A stretch of DNA of 5,185 nt from Anaerolineales bacterium. GTDB lineage: Bacteria; Chloroflexota; Anaerolineae; Anaerolineales; VGOW01. Position 1 is the first letter of the stretch; every line of letters begins with the position of its first letter. The notes under the pieces are model-generated. The model was not told the DNA's origin. It worked only from the letters and a program-made list of their open reading frames with translations, and made no database searches. The stretch spans positions 1 to 5,185 of the forward strand of contig CAKKQG010000108.1 in the NCBI GenBank assembly GCA_919901875.1. Reading direction: 5' to 3'. Shown piece after piece: positions 1 to 5,185 of this stretch. A program made the position numbers and the translations under genes.

Positions 1-1
1 G

Positions 2-1099
2 CGGGCATTCGCCGCGCGCGGTCACGCCGGCACCGTGCTCACGTCGCGTTACGACTCGCCTCTGAGGCCCGACGAAAAAACGGACGGGGTTCACATCGTC
101 CGCGCCCCCGTCATCGCGCGCGTCAGCAAAGGCGTGATCATGCCGACGCTCAGTTATCTCGCCACAAAATTTGTTTGGCAAAATGATGTGTTGAGTTTGC
201 ATCTGCCTCAACTTGATGCGAGTGGCATCGCCACGCGCGCGAAAATATTAAACAAGCCCAGCGTCCTCACTTATCATTCTGATTTGTTGTTGCCTTTCAC
301 ACCGTTAAATTTTCTCGCCGGAAACATTGTCGAAGCGAGCAACCACGTCGCGGCGATGTTGTGCGATTCGATCTCAGCCTATACGGATGACTTCGCTCGC
401 CACTCGCGTTATCTTTCTAAATATCTGGATAAAGTGCGCGTGATGGCTCCCCCGGTTGAAATCCATCAACCTACTGCGGATGCCGTCTCGCAATTCCGCT
501 CCTGTCACCGACTCGGCGAGCGCAAACCGATCATTGGTCTGGGTGTTCGACTGGCGGCAGAAAAGGGAATCGAATATCTGCTTCAGGCGATGCCGAAAAT
601 TTTAGCGAAGTATCCCGATGCAATGATCTTGCACGCCGGTCCGCGCGAAGCGATTGGTGAGGCGGCGTATCTGGCGAAGCTCAAGCCGTTGCTTGAACAG
701 TATGGCGAACATTATCTTCACGTTGGCACGCTCGATCCATATCAGATGTCGCTTTTTTTTAGCGCGTGTGATATTTCTGTGTTGCCGAGTATCAACAGCA
801 CCGAGACGTTTGGTCTTGTGCAGATCGAATCGATGATGTGCGGCACGCCCGTTGTGGCAAGCGACTTGCCCGGTGTGCGCCAGCCGACGATGATGACCGG
901 CATGGGGCGCACCGTTCCGATTAAGGACTCGCCTGCGCTCGCCGAAGCGATACTGGATGTATTGGACAACAAACAAAAATACTTCCGCCCGCGCGATCAG
1001 ATCGCCTCAATGTTTTCACCCGACTCTCTGGCGCAAAAATACGAAGCGTTGTTTGAAGAACTGTTGCGAAAGCGTGTAGGTAGAAAGGTAAACAAGTAG
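2..1099 (+). CDS. Family 4 glycosyltransferase (GT-B fold), 5' end missing
   Basis: This is a cytoplasmic or membrane-associated enzyme expected to move a sugar from a nucleotide-sugar donor to a glycan or lipid acceptor. The frame is open to the window edge. Codons 5-14 read ARGHAGTVLT, the usual end of the first GT4 helix and second strand, so the GTG at 35 is an internal valine and roughly 25-35 residues are lost upstream. Visible marks, by codon counted from base 2: YHSD at 91-94; the donor-site segment GLGVRLAAEKG at 179-189 with R183 and K188; the EX7E motif with E268 and E276 (ETFGLVQIE); and GTPVVASDLPG after it. The 365 visible residues fit a protein of about 390-400. The last residues (VGRKVNK) and the TAG stop are encoded by a tandem repeat and look like a non-conserved tail. 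Family assignment is firm; donor and acceptor are unknown. Confidence 0.95.
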   Translation, partial: RAFAARGHAGTVLTSRYDSPLRPDEKTDGVHIVRAPVIARVSKGVIMPTLSYLATKFVWQNDVLSLHLPQLDASGIATRAKILNKPSVLTYHSDLLLPFTPLNFLAGNIVEASNHVAAMLCDSISAYTDDFARHSRYLSKYLDKVRVMAPPVEIHQPTADAVSQFRSCHRLGERKPIIGLGVRLAAEKGIEYLLQAMPKILAKYPDAMILHAGPREAIGEAAYLAKLKPLLEQYGEHYLHVGTLDPYQMSLFFSACDISVLPSINSTETFGLVQIESMMCGTPVVASDLPGVRQPTMMTGMGRTVPIKDSPALAEAILDVLDNKQKYFRPRDQIASMFSPDSLAQKYEALFEELLRKRVGRKVNK

Positions 1100-1119
1100 A
1101 AAGGTAAACAAGTGGACAG
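1080..1119 (+). repeat. Octamer tandem array spanning the end of the glycosyltransferase gene
   Basis: Five consecutive octamers fit the pattern GTRRAMAR: gtagaaag, gtaaacaa, then the same two again, then gtggacag. Seen as a longer unit, bases 1081-1096 and 1097-1112 are two perfect copies of a 16-mer. The in-frame stop TAG (1097-1099) is the first triplet of the second 16-mer. The same triplet in the first copy (1081-1083) is out of frame because 16 is not a multiple of 3. The array is purine-rich on the + strand and mirrors the pyrimidine-rich tract at 1141-1185. Confidence 0.85.
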
Positions 1120-1140
1120 AGGCGCCAAACTACATTACGC

Positions 1141-1185
1141 ACTTTCCCTTGTTTCCCTGTTTCCCTTCTTTCCTTTATCTCCCTT
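1141..1185 (+). repeat. Pyrimidine-rich degenerate repeat tract up to the methyltransferase start
   Basis: The tract contains tttccct at 1143-1149, 1152-1158 and 1160-1166, then tttcctt at 1169-1175, spaced 8-9 bases apart, and ends directly at the ATG at 1186. On the minus strand it reads as aagggaaac-type units resembling the octamers at 1080-1119. For example, the complement of 1088-1103 matches 1142-1156 at 13 positions with one gap. It could form an imperfect stem with that array across bases 1120-1140. There is no G between 1160 and 1187, so no Shine-Dalgarno sequence precedes the next gene. Confidence 0.6.
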
Positions 1186-1971
1186 ATGCCCGACGATCTC
1201 CTCTGGCGCCAATTAAAAGCTATGCCCGCCTTTCGCGGTCTGCTTCGCGCCGTCGAATCAAAATTCTACGAAGGCGTGTCACTGCCTCAACCGACTCTCG
1301 ATCTCGGTTGTGGTGATGGGCATTTTGCCTCTGAAACCTTTGGGCGTAAACTTGAAGCGGGCGTTGACCCGTGGCAACTGCCACTAAAAGAAGCGCGTCA
1401 TCGCCAAGCGTATGCCATCTTGTCGCAAGCAAATGGCGATCATCTGCCTTTCCCCACCTCTCATTTCGCTAGCGCGGTCAGCAATTCGGTGTTAGAACAT
1501 ATCCCGGATATTGATTCGGTTTTGGTGGAACTTAATCGCGTCCTTCAACCGGACGCCACATTTATTTTCTGTTCGCCCAGCGATTATTTCCTTGAGTTCC
1601 TTTCTATTTCCCGTTTCTTGCGCCGCGTTGGTTTAAAATCTTTGGCAGAAAAGTATGAGACGTGGTTCAACTTCATCTCGCGCCATCATCATCGCGATTC
1701 GCCCGATGTGTGGCGTGAGCGTTTGATGAGAGCTGGCTTTGCCGTAGAAAAATTTTGGTATTATTTTTCGCCGGGCGCGCACGCTTCATTAGAATGGGGA
1801 CATTATCTTGGTGTGCCATCGGTGGTGAGCAAAGTTATTTTTGGACGCTGGATACTTTCGCCCACTCGCGCCAATCTCTACTTCACTGAAAAACTTCTGC
1901 GGAAGTATTATGAGGAAGGGAAGCAAGAGAAGGGGGCGTATGTTTTTTTTGTTTGCAAAAAGGTTGCTTAA
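1186..1971 (+). CDS. Class I SAM-dependent methyltransferase (Methyltransf_11-like)
   Basis: A 261-residue Rossmann-fold methyltransferase that would use S-adenosylmethionine as donor. Motif I is LDLGCGDGHF at residues 38-47. The acidic residue after strand 2 is probably D61 (GVDPW), and motif II carries D85 (NGDHLPF). SNSVLEHIPDID at 99-110 is the strand-4 segment typical of this family, followed by the helix ELNRVLQPDATFIFCSP (115-131). The C-terminal half (about 135-261) is aromatic and basic, with YYFSPGAHASLEWGHYLG at 192-209. It is not a standard catalytic motif and may bind the substrate. Its place between glycosyltransferase genes suggests a sugar, polyprenyl or glycolipid substrate, but that is inference. 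The ATG at 1186 is chosen because it opens the full fold; the G-free pyrimidine leader gives no ribosome-site support. The stop TAA lies in the first heptamer of the next array. The fold is near certain; the substrate is unknown. Confidence 0.95.
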   Translation: MPDDLLWRQLKAMPAFRGLLRAVESKFYEGVSLPQPTLDLGCGDGHFASETFGRKLEAGVDPWQLPLKEARHRQAYAILSQANGDHLPFPTSHFASAVSNSVLEHIPDIDSVLVELNRVLQPDATFIFCSPSDYFLEFLSISRFLRRVGLKSLAEKYETWFNFISRHHHRDSPDVWRERLMRAGFAVEKFWYYFSPGAHASLEWGHYLGVPSVVSKVIFGRWILSPTRANLYFTEKLLRKYYEEGKQEKGAYVFFVCKKVA

Positions 1972-2038
1972 CCGTATTGCGTAGTGCGTATTCCGTTGAG
2001 TTGTTACCTGATACGAAACACGCAATACGAAATACGTT
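1969..2038 (+). repeat. Opposed heptamer arrays forming an imperfect hairpin between genes
   Basis: The left array has four heptamers at 1969-1996: taaccgt, attgcgt, agtgcgt, attccgt. The right array has four at 2011-2038: atacgaa, acacgca, atacgaa, atacgtt. The arrays are in inverse orientation. Bases 1973-1996 and 2013-2036 are complementary at 20 of 24 positions, with a 16-base loop at 1997-2012. Five T residues follow (2037-2041), so the RNA could act as a weak intrinsic terminator or an mRNA-stabilising hairpin, but the stem is AT/GC mixed with four mismatches. The upstream stop codon TAA (1969-1971) is part of the first heptamer. Confidence 0.75.
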
Positions 2039-2071
2039 TTTCATACTTCATAATTCTTTCTTCATCCTTTC
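2037..2071 (+). promoter_or_regulatory. G-free leader before the GT-C gene; no Shine-Dalgarno
   Basis: From 2037 up to the G of the ATG at 2074 there is not a single G, so pairing with the 16S anti-Shine-Dalgarno is impossible here. The leader is mostly T and C, with ttcat recurring. The start codon is therefore expected to be used by a leaderless, unstructured-leader or S1-type route. No convincing -35/-10 pair was seen in the gap. Confidence 0.4.
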
Positions 2072-4339
2072 ATGACTCTCTGGGACGCTTATCTCCTCCT
2101 CCTTCATCGAATCGGTCTGGGTCCACGACCGGCGGTTGAAGGCAACCTTCGCCTCACGCTGTCATCGCTCGCGCCATCTGCGCCCGCGATCCATTGGCGC
2201 AAATTAAATTTGTGGCAGTGGATGGGCGTGCCGGGTGCGTTCATGCTGGCGATCTTTGGGCAGCTTCTCATACTTCGCGCCCCCGAGTCGCCTTTCGCGG
2301 GCGCGGCGCTAATGCTGATCGGCGCGGGGTTGTTTGTGTTGGCGGTGTGGCGAAGCGGGATCTCGTTGCGAAACGATTCGATGCTCCCCATTCAACCGCC
2401 GTTGTTACAGACCTCCGAGTTCTTTAAGAACTCGGAGGTCTTAGAACGCCCCCTGACACTCGTAGAACGCTCGCCGCTTTTTATCGCCGCGCTGAGTCTG
2501 AGCCTCATTACCTTTTTGCTCGTCGGCGACAATCACATTCCAGCACTCGGATTCATTACGTGGGGTGTCAGCACCTTGCTGTGGCTCTTGCTATTTTGGG
2601 AGATGGATTCCAAATGGATCGCCTGGATGTGGCGGAAAGAGATCGGCTTACAGTCAGTTGGACTTTGGATTAAAGATCAAAGATTGAAGATTGTGGCGGT
2701 GTGGCGTGACGGCGTTGATTTTAAATTCACCGCCAAGTTATTTTTCTTTCTCCTCATCCTGATCGTCTCTGCCTATTTCCGTTTCGCCCGCCTCAACGAT
2801 GTACCGGTTGAGACCACGAGCGATCACGTAGAGAAATTACTCGACACCCACGACATCCTCAACAACGGAGCGCGCCCGATCTTTGAACCGGCAAACGGCG
2901 GGCGCGAGCCGATGACGTTTTACCTGATCGCCCTCACGTCTTACTTCACCAATCTGCCGCTCAACCATTTTTTGCTCAAGCTGCTCATGGCGCTGGTCGG
3001 CTTTATCACGTTGCCGTTTTTCTTTTTGCTTGCCCGCGAACTGTTTGACGACGATCTGTTGGCGATGATCACCATGTTGCTCGCCGGAATATCGTGGTGG
3101 GCGAACTTGATTAGCCGCAATGGGTTGCGCTTTCCGTTTGCGCCGTTGTTCGGGGCGATAGCGTTGTGGCTGCTGATCGCGGCTGTTAAACGGAGTCGGC
3201 CTAACCTTGCGCTTTTGGCGGGTCTTGCGGCGGGAGTCGGCTTGTATGGGTATACGCCCATGCGGGCGATGCCCATCGCCTTTATCGTGTTGTTGATCGT
3301 CTTTGCGATTCATCAAAATAAACGCGCCTCGTGGATCAAAGTGATTCGATTCTTCGGTGTTGCGCTGATCATTTTGTTAGCCGTCTACGTGCCGATGATC
3401 CGTTATGGGATTGACGAACCCGAAAATTATTGGCGGCGCAGTTTGACTCGAATGCTGGGCGATCCGTCGCCGGATGTTTTGCCCGCGCCGCCACTGTTGC
3501 CGACTCTGGTGAGCAACGAGTGGAATTCGTTGACCATGTTTTTCTACACGGCGGATAATGCCTGGCTGGTGAGCCCCGCCGGACAGCCCGCGCTCGATTG
3601 GGTGATGGGCGCCTGCTTCTTGATGGGCGTTGCTTTTCTTTTATATAGATACATTCGCTGGCGCGATTGGCGCGATCTGTTTTTGTTGATCGTCATTCCG
3701 ATCTTGCTGTCGCCGTCAACGGGTGCGTTAGCATTGCCTACCGAGAACCCTTCTATCACGCGTTCTGGTTTGGCGTTGGCGGTGGTCTTTCTCATTGCGG
3801 CGATCCCGCTACGCATTACAATTGAATACGGACGCAAATTGATCTCCGGTTGGCGCGGCACAATGATTGGCGTGGTGCTGGTCGGCGCGTTGATCGTCAC
3901 GTCGGCGCAGGTGAATTGGCGCATCGCTTTTGTGACCTACGCTCAACAATACAAAGACTCGGTGCAGAATGCTTCGGAACTTGGCGGGGTGGTGCGAGCG
4001 TGGGCGACGACCACAGGCGCGTGGGACACAGTGATCGTGCGCGCCTTCCCTTATTGGGTAGATACGCGCGCCGTTGGAATCTACGCTGGCAAGTTCGGTT
4101 GGGACAATGTGATCTTGGATGGTCAACCGCTCGTGCCGGAGAATTGGCAGAACGATCCGCGCCCCAAACTTTATATTTTGAATCGCCACGACGCGAAAAC
4201 TATTGCCGAACTTCGCGCCGCGTATCCCAAAGGTATTCTCACTTATCAACCCTCTAACTTTTTCGACAAAGATTTCTTGACGTTCTTTGTGCCGGGCACT
4301 GTAGATTTTAACGAACATACTATTCCGCCGAAGCCCTAA
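2072..4339 (+). CDS. GT-C family integral membrane glycosyltransferase (ArnT/PMT-like) with N-terminal extension
   Basis: A 755-residue polytopic membrane protein, likely a polyprenyl-phosphate-sugar-dependent glycosyltransferase acting on the outer membrane face. Residues 1-48 are a polar N-terminus. Four apparent membrane segments follow (about 49-69, 76-93, 135-151, 157-176). The usual GT-C core then begins with a segment at 222-238 ending in YFRFARLNDVP. The first external loop carries the acidic site, TSDHVEK (D251, E254), then GGREP (E279) before the next helix. About ten more hydrophobic segments run to residue 613. The last ~140 residues (NWRIAF onward, with the aromatic-rich YWVDTRAVGIYAG at 661-673) look like a soluble external domain. 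Many GT-C enzymes have DE or ED at the acidic site; here it is DH. A palindrome encodes residues 113-124 and heptamers encode about 198-207, both in predicted cytoplasmic loops. It ends 7 bases before the next gene. GT-C assignment is good; substrate unknown. Confidence 0.85.
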   Translation: MTLWDAYLLLLHRIGLGPRPAVEGNLRLTLSSLAPSAPAIHWRKLNLWQWMGVPGAFMLAIFGQLLILRAPESPFAGAALMLIGAGLFVLAVWRSGISLRNDSMLPIQPPLLQTSEFFKNSEVLERPLTLVERSPLFIAALSLSLITFLLVGDNHIPALGFITWGVSTLLWLLLFWEMDSKWIAWMWRKEIGLQSVGLWIKDQRLKIVAVWRDGVDFKFTAKLFFFLLILIVSAYFRFARLNDVPVETTSDHVEKLLDTHDILNNGARPIFEPANGGREPMTFYLIALTSYFTNLPLNHFLLKLLMALVGFITLPFFFLLARELFDDDLLAMITMLLAGISWWANLISRNGLRFPFAPLFGAIALWLLIAAVKRSRPNLALLAGLAAGVGLYGYTPMRAMPIAFIVLLIVFAIHQNKRASWIKVIRFFGVALIILLAVYVPMIRYGIDEPENYWRRSLTRMLGDPSPDVLPAPPLLPTLVSNEWNSLTMFFYTADNAWLVSPAGQPALDWVMGACFLMGVAFLLYRYIRWRDWRDLFLLIVIPILLSPSTGALALPTENPSITRSGLALAVVFLIAAIPLRITIEYGRKLISGWRGTMIGVVLVGALIVTSAQVNWRIAFVTYAQQYKDSVQNASELGGVVRAWATTTGAWDTVIVRAFPYWVDTRAVGIYAGKFGWDNVILDGQPLVPENWQNDPRPKLYILNRHDAKTIAELRAAYPKGILTYQPSNFFDKDFLTFFVPGTVDFNEHTIPPKP
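2409..2441. repeat. Perfect 33-base palindrome inside the GT-C coding sequence
   Basis: Two 16-base arms (2409-2424 agacctccgagttctt, and its exact complement at 2426-2441) flank a single T at 2425. It lies in frame and contributes most of QTSEFFKNSEVL (residues 113-124), in the loop between the second and third predicted membrane segments. That loop should face the cytoplasm if the acidic loop is external. Such a long perfect palindrome is not needed by the protein, so it looks like an inserted REP- or MITE-like repeat. From memory, similar acctccgag palindromes recur in some Chloroflexota genomes; this could not be checked here. Confidence 0.85.
2664..2691 (+). repeat. Four degenerate heptamers inside the GT-C coding sequence
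   Basis: Consecutive heptamers tttggat, taaagat, caaagat and tgaagat share the ending GAT and a period of exactly 7. They encode LWIKDQRLKI (about residues 198-207). This is the basic cytoplasmic loop between predicted membrane segments 4 and 5. The period is not a multiple of 3, so the amino-acid sequence is not itself repetitive, which points to a DNA-level origin. Confidence 0.65.
3659..3676 (+). repeat. Two perfect 9-base direct repeats encoding WRD-WRD
   Basis: tggcgcgat occurs twice in tandem and encodes residues 530-535, WRDWRD, in a short loop between hydrophobic segments of the GT-C protein. Unlike the heptamers it keeps the frame. It may be a simple local duplication or a chance result of codon choice. 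Confidence 0.4.
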
Positions 4340-4346
4340 CTCTCTC

Positions 4347-5185
4347 ATGACCGAATCCATCTCACCTGATTCTGTTGAATCTCAAAATATCCCGCTTGAC
4401 GATAGCGTTGTGCCATCCGCTATCAGCCATCAGCCATCAGCCGTCAGAGAATCTCCACGCGAAGCGTCCAATCTCCAATCTCAAACGCTAGTGCGCGTTA
4501 TTGAAACCATCCTCCTCATCGCCATCATCGCCGCCGCCGCCTATCTCCGTTTCGTCGGTCTCGATTGGGACACGAATCAACACTTGCACCCTGACGAGCG
4601 TTTTCTCACGATGGTCAGCAGTTCGATCAGTTCGGTGAAAAGCGTCAGCGAGTATTTTGATACGCCCAAATCTTCGCTCAGCCCTTACAACAAAGGCTTC
4701 GGCTTTTTCGTCTACGGCACTGCGCCGATCTTCATCGTGCGTTACGTGGGTGAGGGCGTGGATGCGATCAAAGCCTGGGCGACGGGCGACAGCGAAACGA
4801 TGAAGTCTATTGGACTTGCGCTCGTCGGCACAGAAAAATCGCCGGGTGTGTTGCGCGCCTTCGGTGCGGGTTACGATCAAGTGCATCTCACCGGGCGAGC
4901 CTTGAGCGCGTTGTTCGATCTCCTTTCGGTTTACATTGTCTTTCTCATTGGCACGCGACTTTATGATCGCCGCGTTGGGTTGCTCGCTTCGGCGTTATAT
5001 GCCTTCAGCGTCATCCTGATTCAACAGGCGCACTTCTTCACCGTAGACAGTTTCGCCAACACCTTTATCTCACTGGCAATTTACTTTTCCGTGCGCGCCC
5101 TCGACGAAACAAAGTGGCGTCACTATTTTTGGTTCGGCGTTTTCTTTGGACTCTCGGTGGCATCCAAGATCAACGCCGCGCCGCT
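4347..5185 (+). CDS. Second GT-C family membrane glycosyltransferase (PMT_2-like), 3' end missing
   Basis: The frame is open from ATG 4347 to the window edge, giving 279 complete codons. Residues 1-50 form a polar, Ser/Pro/Gln-rich tail, partly encoded by heptamer repeats. The first membrane segment is about 52-69 and ends in AYLRFVGLDWD, the standard GT-C entry. The external loop has HPDER at 81-85, with D83 and E84 as the expected acidic site residues. KGFGFFVYGTAPIFI at 116-130 matches the gly/aromatic segment before the next helix. LTGRALSALFDLLSVYIVFLIG (181-202) and LYDRRVGLLASALYAFS (205-221) follow, then QQAHFFTVDSFANTF at 226-240 with D234. These are typical of PMT/ArnT-like enzymes using polyprenyl-phosphate sugars. 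The start follows the previous stop by 7 bases with no Shine-Dalgarno, so translational coupling is likely. Complete relatives usually exceed 450 residues, so at least 170 or so residues lie beyond the window. Family is well supported; acceptor unknown. Confidence 0.9.
   Translation, partial: MTESISPDSVESQNIPLDDSVVPSAISHQPSAVRESPREASNLQSQTLVRVIETILLIAIIAAAAYLRFVGLDWDTNQHLHPDERFLTMVSSSISSVKSVSEYFDTPKSSLSPYNKGFGFFVYGTAPIFIVRYVGEGVDAIKAWATGDSETMKSIGLALVGTEKSPGVLRAFGAGYDQVHLTGRALSALFDLLSVYIVFLIGTRLYDRRVGLLASALYAFSVILIQQAHFFTVDSFANTFISLAIYFSVRALDETKWRHYFWFGVFFGLSVASKINAAP
4422..4449 (+). repeat. Heptamer array in the N-terminal tail of the second GT-C gene
   Basis: Three perfect tandem copies of atcagcc (4422-4442) are followed by a degenerate copy, gtcagag. 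They encode AISHQPSAVRE in the polar tail before the first membrane segment. The period of 7 shifts the frame at each copy, so the protein shows no clear repeat. The unit differs in sequence from the heptamers at 2664 and 1969 but shares their length. Confidence 0.85.
4467..4482 (+). repeat. Short heptamer repeat (two copies and a partial) in the same tail
   Basis: tccaatc occurs at 4467-4473 and 4474-4480, followed by tc. It encodes SNLQSQ just before the first membrane segment. On its own it is short enough to be chance; it is listed because it lies 18 bases from another heptamer array and has the same period. Confidence 0.45.

Noticed and set aside
35..37. GTG as the start codon of the first glycosyltransferase
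   Set aside because: The frame is open upstream to the window edge, and the codons before it (AFAARGHAGT) match the conserved GT4 N-terminal region, so this is an internal valine.
753..760. Run of eight T residues in the first gene, and a second such run at 1943-1950 in the methyltransferase
   Set aside because: Both are in frame and encode ordinary Phe residues in intact proteins; slippage is possible but nothing shows it.
2001..2029. Possible sigma-70 promoter (ttgtta, then aatacg) before the GT-C gene
   Set aside because: The -10 box is poor and lies inside the heptamer array whose sequence is explained by the repeat; not enough support.
2837..3316. 159-codon open frame on the minus strand, rich in Gln, Arg and Lys
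   Set aside because: It is antisense to membrane helices of the GT-C protein; its composition is what the complement of hydrophobic codons gives.
3809..4360. 183-codon open frame on the minus strand
   Set aside because: It lies entirely antisense to the soluble C-terminal part of the GT-C protein, is rich in Arg and His, shows no motif, and is best read as a shadow of a GC-biased gene.
4488..4886. 132-codon open frame on the minus strand
   Set aside because: It is antisense to a clear GT-C coding sequence with the HPDER motif, and has no recognisable motif of its own.
1186..5185. A new defence or mobile system
   Set aside because: All four genes have ordinary glycan-modifying assignments, and no nuclease, helicase, toxin, recombinase or reverse transcriptase motif was seen on either strand.

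Overview
The window is a stretch of a bacterial surface-polysaccharide or glycolipid region with four genes, all on the + strand: the 3' part of a family-4 glycosyltransferase (2-1099), a class I SAM-dependent methyltransferase (1186-1971), a large GT-C type membrane glycosyltransferase (2072-4339), and the 5' part of a second GT-C membrane glycosyltransferase (4347 to the window end). No RNA gene, transposase, CRISPR array or phage gene is visible. The long minus-strand reading frames are shadows of these genes.

The likely host is a member of the Chloroflexota, perhaps class Anaerolineae. This is inferred from moderate-to-high GC, tandem GT-C membrane proteins with a soluble C-terminal domain, start codons without Shine-Dalgarno sequences, and many short degenerate tandem repeats in and between genes. 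None of these is diagnostic alone, and filamentous cyanobacteria also carry heptamer repeats. Nothing in the window proves the phylum.

Layout: gene 1 ends inside an octamer repeat array (1080-1119). An 86-base gap then leads through a pyrimidine-rich, repeat-like tract to gene 2. A 100-base gap holding two opposed heptamer arrays, able to fold into an imperfect hairpin followed by T5, separates genes 2 and 3. Genes 3 and 4 are only 7 bases apart and are probably co-transcribed and translationally coupled.

Functionally, the GT4 enzyme would add sugars from nucleotide donors at the cytoplasmic face, and the methyltransferase could modify a sugar or lipid intermediate. The two GT-C proteins would transfer sugars from polyprenyl-phosphate donors on the outer face of the membrane. 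Substrates cannot be read from the sequence.

I do not see a new multi-gene system. The most notable signal is the repeats. Short period-7 or period-8 arrays and a perfect 33-base palindrome occur in both larger gaps. They also occur inside coding sequence, always in frame and always in parts predicted to be dispensable: a C-terminus, a cytoplasmic N-terminal tail and two cytoplasmic loops. In two cases the stop codon of a gene lies inside the repeat array.
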